This document shows positions 24,401 through 35,199 of a DNA stretch of 64,000 bases, one piece after another. The stretch comes from Ampullaceana balthica (lineage: Eukaryota; Mollusca; Gastropoda; Lymnaeidae): NCBI GenBank assembly GCA_944989445.1, contig CALYLW010000043.1, forward strand, positions 250,501 through 314,500. The letters run 5' to 3'. Position 1 is the first letter of the stretch. The number at the start of each line of letters is the position of its first letter. Made by a program: the position numbers and the translations under genes. A model generated the notes under the pieces. The model saw nothing but the letters and a program-made list of their open reading frames with translations. It was not told the DNA's origin and ran no database searches.

Positions 24401-27400
24401 AAATTTTTAATACCTGGTAATCTTCAAAAGAAAAATAATAAAAAATTTGAAACTGAAATAAAAGAATACAAAAGTTGGTTCATTAAAATTTTCATAAACC
24501 CAGACCTGTGTTTGTTGTGTGTTCAGCGATAACTGTATGCCTGCCAGTGTTTTAGCCACTTCAGTTAGAGAAACTGTGATTGACTTTTGCATTTCAAAAA
24601 TTTGGCTTTCCAATCTCTCCAGTCTTTTTTCTTGCTCTGTTTTTCCCATTAGCCAAGGATGTAAATATTTCTGGGAGATAAGAAAAAAATATTTTTATAT
24701 AGAAATAGAGAAGAAAGTTGATATATAATGTTACAAATAAATCAAACTCATTTTTATTGACATCATTTTTCATCAAAGTTGGACTTTTGAATGCATGTAT
24801 ATTTGGCATATAATATTTTACAATACATATTTACAAGTTTCTGGCAAAATTTTATGGAAACCAAAATAATGAGGAAATAAGTATGAAAGATTTTCTCAAT
24901 GAAAGGTTGAGTGAAGTGTGAAATGACTATGATAATTATCTGGTGATAATTATTATAAGCTGTGATCCTTTTTAAAATACTTACTTGAAATACTTGGTAA
25001 ACAGCATATGACACAGTAGCGACAATAACCGTTGTCATTGTCAGATCTCGAGTTTTAGCCCAAATAGACTGAGGAGGGACTGAAAAATTCATATAAAGGG
25101 TAATTACAGATTTTTAAAAAAAAAGAAAATATTTTTGTAACTTAAAAAGAAAACAAAAATGACAAAAAATATTAACATTACCCTTGTGTTTACTTTTTCA
25201 CTTAAAAAAATTTAACATATTAACTTTTAACAAATTATTAATTTTAAAAAAATAAGGACATACATCTGGATTTAATTCTAATAGCAAATATATAAATATC
25301 ATGAAAAATATTAAGAATTTTAATTTAAATTCATTATTTATAGCATGAATATTACCTTGTGTTTACTTTTTCACTTTAAAAAATTTAACATATTAACTTT
25401 TAACAAATTATTAATTTTAAAAAAATAAGGACATACATCTGGATTTAATTCTAATAGCAAATATGTAATTATGTTTATTTCATCAAAATTAAGTTTTAAA
25501 CTCAGGAAAAAAAATTTGTTTTATGAAATATGCTTTTCCTATTTATCATTTTCAAAGTAATCTATATTTGAGAGTAAAAATATTTCTGCTTGAAAATACA
25601 TGAGACAATTCTATAAGTTGCTAAAATAATATTTTGCTCATTTGATTCTATCTCGCTGGAATTGATGCATGAAATGGTTGCTTTCAGTTTTATCAATATT
25701 GCATACACTTGGTTCAGATGAGGCTAAGTCAGAGCTCACATTAATGGTTTTATTTTTTGTGATAATTCAAAGATCACAACTTACATACTAAAAATAAATT
25801 GAAAATGTATTTTTTTATACACAAGATTAAATAAAACTAGCTAAAAAGCAGAATAAAATTACAAATTTCTTAAAATACATTACCCAAAGCTTTGGAAATA
25901 TTTATAAAAGTAAAAACAAATTTAAATCTAGGACAATTTAATTAAAATCCTTTAGCTACACTGAGTGCTTATCTACTCTTGAACACAATCTTCCTATGTT
26001 TATCGCTTTTTAAGAAATTTAAAATTATTTTCTACTTTTTATCAGTTTCTTGCAACCTGTAGTGTAATTCTTATTATTATTTTTTTTTAATTTTAAAATA
26101 AATAAAATATCTTTACTGGGTGCATATCCAGGAAAAGTTTGTGGGGTTACTGCCATCATTCCAGGTTGATAGCCTGGTGGTGGTCCCATCTGACTAGTGG
26201 ATTCTTCTATAGCCGTTGTTTCCTTGACACCTGATCTCTGCACAGCCATGTTGATTTCTTCTTGGGTAAGACCTGAACACAAATCAAAACAAGTTATAAA
26301 ATCTTAATTACCGGCATAACAAAAGTTGCACTGCACATATAATTTTTGATACTTCCACATTGGAGCATTTTACTTGTTACATGAACATCACTAATGTCTG
26401 TCTTGTCCCTGCTTGGTAAATTAATTTTAGAAAAAACAAAACAAAGTTAAATTAAATTTTTTTAGGCACATTCCTTTTGTCTTTTAAAATATAAATATTT
26501 ACATACAAATTGATCCTCGTCATAAATTTTGATGATGGTAAATCATAAAACCTTTAGCACTTAAATGATTGTGCTTCTAGATCTTAAGATTACCTGGTTC
26601 CTTTATCTTTTGTAGGAGAAAAACATTTCTGTGATATTTAATTAGAGTTTTTAAAAAATCAAACATCCTGCCTGTTTTAAAAAAACAAGTAACTTAAAAC
26701 AAAGATTTTTTGAAGTTACAATTCTTTAATGAATTTTTTAAAAAAATATGTATGTTTCAAGATATATATAATTTTTTTAAAGATCTTCTTATAGCCATGT
26801 TTTAAGAACATTGCTTTCAAAATAAAACTCACCCTTTTTCTCCAAAAAAGCCTTTTTTTGATATAAAGGACTGGACATAACTTTAGGGTTTTGAAGAAAC
26901 TTAACCGCAGTGCTGATCTGAAAAAGAAATCATGAATGAAATATAGCAGAGAAAATAAAAACTTTTCTCAACTGAAATCCCTCAAACACCAAAAGAAAAT
27001 ATTATATTTTCAAAATGTATCTCAATCTGATTACAGTCGAACCCACTTACCTCGAGCTAGGTTAGCTCAACCACCCTATTATGTCGACGTTTTTTATTGG
27101 AACCGCCAAATTCTCTCTTTGTCTTAGTATTTTCTCGTCGTTTAATTCGATTTTTTAAAGTCGCCGAAACCTCATAACACGAGCACAAAAAAGGGTCAAA
27201 TTTGCCACTTAATGTTGGTTATCTCGATCCCCATGACCAATCGCCAGCTTTTGAAAATGTTAGCTATTATTTTTTTTATAACCAAGGGAAGGGACCAATT
27301 TTCACAGCCCACTTGTGTTTTGCTCTCAGAGCTGTGTTGCTTCTGGTACTATGGCAATCACCGGCTTTTGAAATTCTTAGTTATTTTAGAACCAACAAGG

Positions 27401-30400
27401 CCACGAAAAAGTCTCAGCCTTGCGAGGTGTGCTGGTGACGTCACAGCCCACTTGCTTTGAGGCCTGTGTTGCTTCTGGTACTATGCCAATCACCAGCTGT
27501 TGTTCTTCTTAGTTATTTTATAACCAAGGCCACGAAAAAGTCTCAGCCTTGCGAGGTGTGCTGGTGACGTCACAGCCCACTTGCTTTGAGGCCTGTGTTG
27601 CTTCTGATACTATGCCAATGACCAGCTGTTGTTCTTCTTAGTTATTTTATAACCAACAAGGCCACGAAAAAGTCTCAGCCTTGCGAGGTGTGCTGGTGAC
27701 GTCACAGCCCACTTGCGTTGAGACAAGTGTTGCTAACTTAAATCGCCAGCTTTTGAAAATGTTACTTATCATTGCCACTCACCATCTCACTTCCGTATTT
27801 TCGCGCGCGTCTTATAAAAAGTTTTACGATTGGTTACGTTTATGCTAGCTAACCAATAAAATTGATAGTTCAATAACAGTTCACGCACTCTTGTTGATCT
27901 TGTCTCAAAGATAACATCCTGTAGCTATTCTGTTGTTTATTTTTCATTCTAAAAATGTCTGGAGGAGGTAAGAGAAAACGGGAAAATCAGTCATTAGAGA
28001 AAAAGTATGATATCATACGCCAGCTAGAAAAAGGAAAAAAAAACGGTGGACAGTAGTCGTCAGCATGGCATTCCAGCAAACACCATTTCAGGATGGAAAA
28101 AGAAGGCCGACGTGATAAAGCAAATGTACGAGAAATCTGTCTTTGATCCAGCAAGAAAAAGACTTAGAGTGGCTGAGCGCAAAGATGCTGACGATGCCGT
28201 GTTTCAATGGTTCACAAATACATGAGCAACAAATCTTCCCATCAATGGTCCCTTGCTGATGGAGAAGGCGGACATCCTTGCTGCAAAGCTAGGACACGCT
28301 GACTTTAAAGCAAGTCAAGGGTGGCTCTATCGTTTCAAAAAGAGGCACAACATTATCTTCAAAGCCATTTGTGGAGAGAGCGCTGCGGTTCAACAGGAAC
28401 AAGTGGCTTCATGGCTGAAGACTCAAATGCGCACAATTTTGGATAACTATGAGACTCAGAACATTTTTAATGCTGATGAAACTGGGGTGTTTTGGAAATG
28501 CCTTCCAGAAAAGACTATGGCATTTCGTGGGGGAGGCTTGTCACGGTGGAAAAAAGTCGAAGGACCGACTTACAGTGCTAGTTGCTGCTAACATGGATGG
28601 AAGCCAAAAACTCCCGCTCTACGTTATAGGAAAGTCCAAGAATCCCAGATGCTTAAAGCAGACAAAAGTTCTCCCATGTGATTACGATGGCCAGCCAAGC
28701 GCCTGGATCACAGAAGATCTATTCAGTGCATGGGTGAAAAAGTGGGACAGGAAGTTCCAAGCAGAGGAAAGGAAGGTGGCACTGATTGTTCACAACTGTA
28801 GAGCTCATCCAGATGTTCCTGGTCTCAAGGCCATTAAGATCTTTTACCTCCCATCTAACACAACAAGTAAACTCCAACCAATGGACCAGGGGATAATCCA
28901 AGCTCTTAAGGTGCACTACAGGAAAATGTTAATGCGCCAATATCTGCTCCATGATGAAATGAAGGCAAAGTACACCCCTTCCCTTCTAGATGCAATGAAC
29001 TTCCTGAGATCAGTCTGGAATAACGTGAAGAAGGAAACAATCTCACACAGCTGGATGCACTGCGTCATTCAGGATATTACTGATGATGAGTTTCAGGCAC
29101 AGTGTCGTGCAGCCGCAGAAGAACGCGCGGAAGTGGCAGAAAAATCAAGCCTTACAGATGCTACCTTGGAAGAGGCGGCACAGGAGTTAGCCATCACTGT
29201 CCAGGAATTCCGAGATTACATAGAAATCGACAAAGACTGGTGAAGACATTCTATCAAGTGTGCAGTCAGCACAGGCAAGCACATCTGCATGCGACAATGA
29301 CAAAGAAGATGAAGAAGATGCAGACGAAGATTGGGAACCAATTCCCTCAGCTGGTGAGGTAGTAGAAAGTCTACAGAAAATTCGACGGTATGGTTCTTTT
29401 GTAGGAGCTGAAACTGTTTTAGAAAGCATAAATAATATTGAAGCATTTGTTTTTAAGCAGACTATTAAAGTCAAAAGGCAACAAAGCATTATAGACTTTT
29501 TAAAGAAACCAAAGTAACTGCATATACGATACGTTTCAAAGATGTGTTGGAGAATAATAAAAGTTTTTATCGATAATAGATGTTGGTTTTTATTTTAAAT
29601 TTGTAAATTTCTGCTGTTAGTTGGTGCACATATACCTTTTGTTGTTAGCAAACATGTATGTACAATTTTATAGCATGCCGATAGCTTCATCAAACAAATA
29701 ACGGCAATGCTGTTGTGTTAAAAAAAACTCCAAAAACACGTGCATGAACATTATCATTTATTAACGCTAGTGATGGGACGATACCAAAATCATAGGCTGC
29801 TTACTGTAAACAAGGCTCCCCAGATTTTAAAATATATAACAGACTACAGTTTACCCACCCCCACTCTCAATCTCCCACACCATTGTTGTTGGTTAGTCCT
29901 ATTAGCATCAAGTTACCGAAGGAATTCTAAGTCCATTGTAAGCTGAGGGGATCATATGGAATAATAAAATGTACCGTGTGCAGACTTGTTGTCATTGGCA
30001 ACCATTCATCCTTCAACCTCATTTTGACTCTATTACATGTACTGAACTACTGCTTTGTTCTCATTGTTTCATTCATAAGAAGTGGCCGTGTGCAAAAGCC
30101 ATTTAACTATTGGTTAGAATTAATTAAAATATGTCAAAAAAAAGTTGAAGGTTCAAAAGTTCAAAAGGAGTAACTAATTTATTTGTGTACGTTTATATAG
30201 AGAAGAGTTCGCTTTGTCATGAGTCATATATAGGTCACGATAGACCATTTTAAGTCCATTGTAAGCTGAGGGGACGGACCCAAAGAAGATGATTAGGAAG
30301 AGAATGGTTCGGGGACAATTAGGGGATGTGTAGGTTACTTATTTGTGTAGCTTGTAAGGAAAATCAAGCAAGTGGCTTCGTAGGCACAGTATCGCTCAAT

Positions 30401-30902
30401 CTGGGAATCACCGCAAAACGGCGTTATATTTAAACTTAAACGGTCCTTAAAAACGAACGGCCTTAACAACCTTAAGAAAGAGTGAAGAAATAGGGTCCCG
30501 ATATTCCGATACAATTCTGATTAATCGTCCCATCACTAATTAACGCACAACACGTACATAAAGAAATTTCAAGCCCATGTTAATATTTTGCCGCCATATT
30601 GGTTTTCGTTTTAACTCGATCATCAGTTATCTCGATGCCATTTTTCATACCCCAACGCTGTCGACTTAAGCGGTTTCGACTGTATATTGAAACATTTAGT
30701 AACATCAACATCAAATTTTTTATCCAGAATCAGTTATTAATTTTTGTACCATGTTTAATTCTCAGGCATATTTTTTATTTAAAATTCCTACACTGATTTT
30801 CAAAAATGTACAAACCAGATTTTCTCTTGGTCCTTCAGCTGGTGCAAGTATTTGTTTATCTCCATCCCCATTCACTACAGTCTCTCTTGAATCTTGAGAC
30901 AT
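21328..30902 (-). CDS. PEX14: PEX14, peroxisomal matrix-protein import docking protein (one exon apparently missing)
   Basis: Minus-strand exons: 30902-30816, 26917-26833, 26272-26117, 25079-24985, 24670-24506, 22835-22753 and 21435-21328. The start ATG is at 30902-30900. It lies a few bases after an in-exon acceptor (CTTTTTTCAG), so a 5' UTR exon lies farther right. The joined N-terminus reads ENL|ISTAVKFLQNPKV, then AFLEKKGLTQEEINMAVQRSG, the PEX14 domain that binds PEX5 and PEX19. A hydrophobic segment follows (IWAKTRDLTMTTVIVATVSY), then a coiled coil (KTEQEKRLERLESQI) and KGLLLNR. In the known pathway PEX14 with PEX13 docks cargo-loaded PEX5 at the peroxisomal membrane. The last two readable exons do not join in frame, which indicates a missing exon. 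Confidence 0.9.
21511..22331. other. Extreme G-depleted, C/A-rich stretch in a PEX14 intron
   Basis: From 21716 to 22331 (616 bases) the plus strand contains no G. From 21511 to 22331 only four G occur (21699, 21701, 21704, 21715). C is strongly enriched, with many runs of 5-10 C. Flanking introns have ordinary AT-rich composition with G present. There is no repeat period. Transcribed PEX14 RNA would be C-free and dense in G runs here. Possible causes are a sequencing or consensus artefact, a strand-biased mutational process, or a genuine G-run tract. Confidence 0.9.
23733..24395. mobile_element. piggyBac-type element remnant
   Basis: TTAA (23729-23732) is followed by CCCCTTTACCGGTTGTCCCG. 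The right side ends AAATAAGGGTTAG before TTAA at 24396-24399. TTAA flanks and CCC-starting ends are the piggyBac hallmark. Subterminal repeats of a CCCGACTATAxTCGTC type occur at about 23748, 23791 and 23840. A frame starting at 24237 (MTTRKRGFTADDVRAKLLG) resembles the N-terminus of piggyBac transposases and is truncated after about 30 codons. It is an internally deleted derivative in a PEX14 intron. Confidence 0.65.
24506..24670 (-). CDS. PEX14: PEX14 coiled-coil exon
   Basis: This 165-bp phase-0 exon encodes 55 residues starting KYLHPWLMGK and ending LSLNTQQTQ. Heptad-like spacing (RLERLESQIFEMQ, then VAKTLAGIQL) supports the coiled coil used for PEX14 oligomerisation. It follows the exon at 25079-24985, which encodes the hydrophobic segment, in the same order as in animal PEX14. 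Confidence 0.85.
25178..25463. repeat. Direct duplication of about 110 bp in a PEX14 intron
   Basis: The block beginning CTTGTGTTTACTTTTTCACT at 25183 recurs at 25356 with few differences. Each copy extends through ATACATCTGGATTTAATTC. The offset is 173 bp. There are no terminal repeats or coding content. Confidence 0.7.
26117..26917 (-). CDS. PEX14: PEX14 N-terminal PEX5-binding domain exons (26917-26833, 26272-26117)
   Basis: The first exon enters in phase 0 and gives ISTAVKFLQNPKVMSSPLYQ then KKAFLEKK. It ends in phase 1, and the next exon completes Gly and continues LTQEEINMAVQRSGVKETT. Together they form the three-helix PEX14_N domain. The conserved KFL, AFL-KKKG and LT-EEI positions and the two aromatic/leucine grooves for WxxxF peptides are all compatible. 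The 26272-26117 exon continues into a Pro/Gly/Met-rich linker (MGPPPGYQPG) before the membrane segment. Confidence 0.92.
27303..27727 (+). repeat. Tandem repeat, about 129-132 bp period, in Tigger copy 3
   Basis: The segment CTGGTGACGTCACAGCCCAC starts at 27432, 27561 and 27693. A diverged partial unit precedes them from about 27303. Copies 1 and 2 have a single equivalent (near 6470 and 11727), so the expansion is specific to this copy. Confidence 0.8.
27955..29517 (+). pseudogene. Tigger-type DDE transposase pseudogene
   Basis: The frame starts ATG at 27955 (MSGGGKRKRENQSLEKKYDI), a CENP-B-like helix-turn-helix. It is broken by a frameshift near 28038, TGA near 28224, a frameshift near 28540 and another before 29243. 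The readable C-terminal end is DFLKKPK with a stop at 29517. Catalytic motifs: NADETG (first Asp) and QPMDQG (third Asp) are present. The second motif reads VHNCRAH, with His where Tigger/pogo enzymes have Asp. The relatives are the TIGD proteins. The element is inactive. Confidence 0.88.
29768..30538. mobile_element. hAT-type element inserted in Tigger copy 3
   Basis: The left end TAGTGATGGGACGATAC (29768) and right end ATCGTCCCATCACTA (30538) are inverted repeats. A perfect 8-bp duplication ATTAACGC flanks it at 29760-29767 and 30539-30546. Part of the interior (about 29955-30180) is clearly related to 56166-56430 in the element at 55710-57123. The right end is also visible in Tigger copies 1 and 2 (near 7921 and 13743). 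Confidence 0.82.
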
Positions 30903-30996
30903 TTTTTCCAGCTGAAAAAAGAAAAAAATATAAGCAAGTCTTGCTGTCGAAAGGGCCCTAAAAAATAATTCAAAATAAAAATTTCCAGGCCAATTT

Positions 30997-31350
30997 CCCT
31001 TTAAGCTGAGCGGCCACATAGGTATCTGACTGACGCTGTGCAGCAGGTTAGAATTACAGAGCAGCAAATTTGGTAAAATATTGCTAAAAAAATGGATGCT
31101 GTGCAACTTTGCACACACTTTTTTTACACCACGCCAATGTTCCCTCTAAGGTGTGTTGGTCAGTGTGCAAAATAGCAAGACTCGTGTGTAAAGTTGCGCA
31201 GCATCGATTTTTTGTGCAATATTTTACATTTCCTGCACGGTAATTAAAAACTACTGCACAGCGTCTGTCAGATATCTGCGTGGCCGCGCAGCTTAAAGGG
31301 AACATTGCACCACACACGGACCAACAAACCTTAGAGGGAACATTGCTCCA
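30997..31350. repeat. Nested inverted-repeat cluster upstream of PEX14
   Basis: The segment TTCCCTTTAAGCTGAGCGGCC (about 30997) is inverted at about 31286-31306 (GGCCGCGCAGCTTAAAGGGAA). The segment AATGTTCCCTCTAAGGTG (about 31135) is inverted at about 31328-31347. It is related to the repeat at 17540-17745. Open frames across it are incidental. Confidence 0.65.
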
Positions 31351-32091
31351 GGCTATCCGAAAAAAGACACATATTATTCAAAAATTAGAACTTTTTAAAA
31401 GTGTACTTTTTTATTTTAAATAATTGTTTATTTAAAAATTAAATGATTTAAAGGCAGAATATATTGTAATTTTCAAGTTTCATTCACTTGGAGATAGAAG
31501 CAGTGGTTTTATAAATTGTAGTTTGGGGGCTAAAGACTGGTGGGGGTAAGAGGAAGATGTCAATAGCTTGTAATATGGGCAAGTGTGTTCTTGGGCCTGG
31601 CCAGGTAAGATACCTTAACTTGATATAAAATGTATTACAACTGGTCTAAAAGATAGTTAATAATATTAATAATAATCAGCTAGATACACTATAACTAGAC
31701 TTCTCAAAAGCATTTGATAAAGTTTACCCTTCTATTTTACTGAAAAAACATAAATTCTTTGGTATTTTTGGTCCCTTACAGCAGTAGATTCAAGACTTCC
31801 TAATATGACAACTTGTAACAGTTAATGGGTCTAAATGAACACAATTAACTGTTAACTGAGGAGTTCCACATAGAACTGACTTAGACCCCCTACACTTCCT
31901 AATTTACATATATGATTTACCCAACAGAATCTCATCACGAATAACTTTTAGCTTATTTGCTGATAATAGTATAAACTATAGGACAATTAAGTCAGAAGAA
32001 GATAGTAAAATCTTTTAAAAAATATAAATGAAAAACTATTTCATTTATAAAAAAACAGCTAAACCAAAAGATGCCAAGTACATGTACTAGG

Positions 32092-33190
32092 ATAGGGGTG
32101 GCCAGGCCCGTAGTAACCGAGAGCTATTTTAGAAATTTTAAAAATTGCCAAGAGCCGCATTGAAAAATTCCTTTTGTGATTTTTTAAAAAAAAGTATTTT
32201 TAAACATTTTAATTGTTTTAGCCCTAACTGTATGTAGAAGAAATATATGCTTTACAGTTACATAATAGACAAATATTTAAATATGTAAATTTATGACACA
32301 CTCATATAGACTCATAATTATAGTGAACCTGAATTGTTATGATTCAGCTGAGAAGCCTTTGAACTAGAAAGTTTTTTTTTAATATGGTTGATAGCTAGTA
32401 GTTATGGTGTGAAGAAGTTTTGTCAGATGCTGGTTACTAGTTACTGCTCAGTGCTTTGATTTTATTAACTTCAGTGTGGAATACATCAGTAGGTTATACA
32501 GAAAATGGCTATAAGTCTGAAAGTAACTTTCTTAAGTTTAGGATATTTTAGCTCTGGCACTTGAGAGTGGTAGCTCCTCTCTTACAGCCACATATAATGA
32601 AACAGTACAAAGGAACACCGCACATTTTGCCGTGCCTTGAATATCTGTTGATTCACCAAGAGCCAAACTGAATGCTACACAGTTCTTTAAATATTTCCTC
32701 ATTTTTTTTTCAATATCAGTGTTAATGTCTGCTATACGTAACTCAGAGGCGTGGCGTGACATTGGAATTTGTGTTATCAGTAGCCAAAATCTGGAACAAT
32801 TTGGATCTAATATTAAAATTCCGTCCTCGATATTCTTCTTAAAGTCCTCATCAGAATAAGGTTGTATAGCACGAGAAATATTCCAAGCGAAGGCATAACT
32901 TGACTCCGTTGAAGTGACACTTTCTTTGCTGAAGCAGAAAATAGTGTCTTCTGCCGACATATTTCACACCTTTACTCAGCAAGCTTGCTTTTTCTTTCTT
33001 TAGATCTAGTGCAAATTATTTTCAAACCTTTGTTTTGGTAAAGATTTATTTAAAATAAAGATTTAAAAAAAATAGTTGCTTTATTTTTTTTTATATTATA
33101 CATTTCAAACGAAAAATTTTAATTTCATAAATTGTTCGCGAGCCGCAATGTGAACACAGAAGAGCCGCATGCGGCTCGCAAGCCGCCATT
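32092..33190 (-). mobile_element. hAT element with transposase fragment
   Basis: It is flanked by the 8-bp duplication GTACTAGG (32084-32091, 33191-33198). The left end is ATAGGGGTGGCCAGG, and the right side contains AGCCGCATGCGGCT and ends CCGCCATT. The minus-strand frame 32960-32538 (starting MSAEDTIFCF) includes SYAFAWNISRAIQPYSDEDF and FSLALGESTDIQGTAKCAVF. It matches the RNase-H-like region of hAT transposases of the ZBED/GTF2IRD2-like type. The family motif LDESTDI reads LGESTDI, so the first catalytic Asp is lost. It is truncated and inactive. Confidence 0.78.
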
Positions 33191-33418
33191 GTACTAGGAG
33201 ATATAATAATGAAAAACTATCATGGAATCGACAGCCATGTGTTGATGAAGTAATTAAAATTTTAAAAAAACTAAATAAGAAACATAAAAACTAAAAAGTC
33301 ACCTAACATTCAGTAACATTGGTAAGATCTATATTAGAATATGCATCTTCTGTATGGGACCAATCTACCAAAATAAAAAATAAATAAAAATACAGGTAAA
33401 CGATAGTATAGTCTATAG

Positions 33419-33736
33419 CAGGGGTCGGGAAACTTTTTGTCTGAGAGAGCCATAAACACCACATATTTTGAAAAGTAATTCCGCAAGAGTCATATATTAT
33501 GTTGAAAACTAAAAATTCAAGTAAATGTGATCATTTTGTGTAATTTCAACACTAAAAGTACAATTATTATGTCTCTTAATTATTTAAAATAACATTGTTA
33601 TGGTGTTTTTGTTAATATGCAATTAATATGTAAATCAAATAAGTCTGAATAAACATATTTTTTTATAAACGATATTTGTCTGAGAGCCATCAATAGAGCC
33701 ACATCTGGCTCGCGAGCCATGGTTTCCCGACCCCTG
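33419..33736. mobile_element. hAT MITE, 318 bp
   Basis: The ends CAGGGGTCGGGAAAC and GTTTCCCGACCCCTG are perfect inverted repeats. A perfect 8-bp target duplication GTCTATAG lies at 33411-33418 and 33737-33744. It is inserted in the reverse transcriptase relic. Confidence 0.9.
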
Positions 33737-33854
33737 GTCTATAGCATATCCTAAAATTAAAAAAAAGAGCTGCAAGATTCATAACTGGCACTGGTGAATA
33801 TTTAAAATTGACAACACCATTTTAGTTTTAATACTAGACCTAGAAACACTAGAG

Positions 33855-33999
33855 CAGTGCTTCTCAAAGTGGTGGTTCGCGGACCGGTGCTGGTCCGTGG
33901 GCCATCCGCCGCCGGTCCGCAGAAGTTCTAAAAAAAAGGACAGATGAAATTGTCAGTGCAGGAAAAATAGTGCATCGGGAAAAAATTTGAGAAGCACTG
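33855..33999. mobile_element. hAT MITE, 145 bp (CAGTGCTTCTCAAA family, copy 1)
   Basis: The ends CAGTGCTTCTCAAA and TTTGAGAAGCACTG are perfect inverted repeats. The 8-bp duplication CACTAGAG lies at 33847-33854 and 34000-34007. Removing it with one duplication restores the reverse-transcriptase reading LDLETLE-DRRTK. Confidence 0.92.
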
Positions 34000-34213
34000 C
34001 ACTAGAGGATAGAAGAACAAAGAGCAATGTAGAAATAATAAACAAGGCATTAAAATGTAAGTTGTACAACATGACATGAATTATAAATTGAGTAAGTAAT
34101 AAATTAATAAAAATTTTTAAAAAACTGGTGAGCAAAATGGAGCATACATTTAAAATCACATTTTTACTTTTGGATAACATAATCATAAGGGAAATGTTAT
34201 CCACACGCTTTTT

Positions 34214-35194
34214 ACCGTGCGAATAATGTTCGACATTATTCGCACGGTTTTGACCTTGAGAGTGATGCCGATCGATATCTAAATTCTTATTACTGCTTAT
34301 TATTTATGTTGCATTGCTTAATATATCTTTTGGTTTGGAGGGTACAAAAATAATTAACTGTCATTTTAATTGTCTTTCGAGTGACTGGATTATAATTGTT
34401 CCAGTGCACTCAACTTTGTATAGTATATTAATACAGTAACAGTATATATAACATATATTATGAATTAACTTTATTAACTTTCATAGGTGATAGTTTCATT
34501 CATAATTGGACGAAACTCTGTATTTAAAGAGGCTAATTATTATTATTCTGACCATAACTAGCACTGTTGGACATCAAAAATCCATTAAGTTAATTAAATT
34601 TAAAGCATGCAAAAGTGAAAGACGATAAAATGGTATAGTATAGCATAAAAATTTAGAAGTGAGAGTCTGTAACAGTGACTAACACTAACACAATAATTAA
34701 TAAAATATGTATTTAGGGTGGGGGAATAATAAAATGTTTCTTGAAATGAGCCTGCTTGAGTGATTGCAAGCATCCTCATTGTGGTTGTCAAACAAAACAA
34801 AAAAACAAAACCAAAACCAAAAAAAAATAATAATTTAAGATCGTCCATGGATTCGAATCGCTAACCATAAATGCACTCCGCTTAGATTTATCACTCGCCT
34901 GGAGAAGTTGATATGTGATGGCGACATTTAAAAATTATAACTAATTATCATAAATTGAACACCAATCAATTTTCATGGCAGTGCTACTGTAAAATTTCAG
35001 TAATCATGAAATTTTAATACGTATTCCGTATTAGCATATAAATTACACATTTAGCCTAAATCGGCTATTATTGTAATTGTGTATACGCCTGGCGCGTTTT
35101 TAAAAAACGACATCAGCTGCTAGAATACGCATGCGCGACGACCCGTGCGGATAATACCCGACATTATTCGCACGGTTTTTACCGTGCGAATAAT
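34214..35194. mobile_element. Element with hairpin ends (ACCGTGCGAATAAT motif)
   Basis: At the left, a 15-bp perfect stem (34214-34228 with 34234-34248) encloses a 5-nt loop. At the right, a 14-bp perfect stem (35163-35176 with 35181-35194) encloses four T. Both stems use the same ACCGTGCGAATAAT / ATTATTCGCACGGT sequence, and a diverged extra copy lies at about 35147-35158. The roughly 1-kb interval is probably a foldback or MITE-type element. A tRNA-like B-box (GATTCGAATCC on the minus strand, about 34850) lies inside. Exact boundaries and any target duplication were not resolved. Confidence 0.55.
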
Positions 35195-35199
35195 CACTT

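Larger units (their letters stand above)
27034..30682 (+). mobile_element. Tigger/pogo-family transposon, copy 3 (carries a decayed transposase)
   Basis: CAGTCGAACCCACTTACCTC begins at 27034 and the right end GGTTTCGACTG finishes at 30682, with TA flanks at 27032-27033 and 30683-30684. It lies in the first coding intron of PEX14, on the opposite strand. Its ends match those of copies 1 and 2, so it is the apparent coding relative of those shorter elements. It contains a 129-132-bp tandem repeat near the left end, a transposase pseudogene, and a hAT insertion at 29768-30538. Confidence 0.88.
31660..34130 (+). pseudogene. CR1/Jockey-like reverse transcriptase relic, interrupted by three hAT elements
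   Basis: Reverse transcriptase motifs read in order across frames: LDFSKAFDKV (about 31695), a GVPH box in place of GVPQG (about 31862), FLIYIYDLP (about 31894), and LFADNS in place of FADD (about 31955). After the first insertion come NEKLSWNR (about 33209) and VRSILEYASSVWDQ (about 33323), then KRAARFITGTGEY (about 33765). Last is ILDLETLE (about 33830), which continues as DRRTKSNVEIINKALK after the third insertion. Stops and frameshifts are frequent, and the catalytic FADD is degraded. It is an old dead copy of the RT 3' half. Confidence 0.8.
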
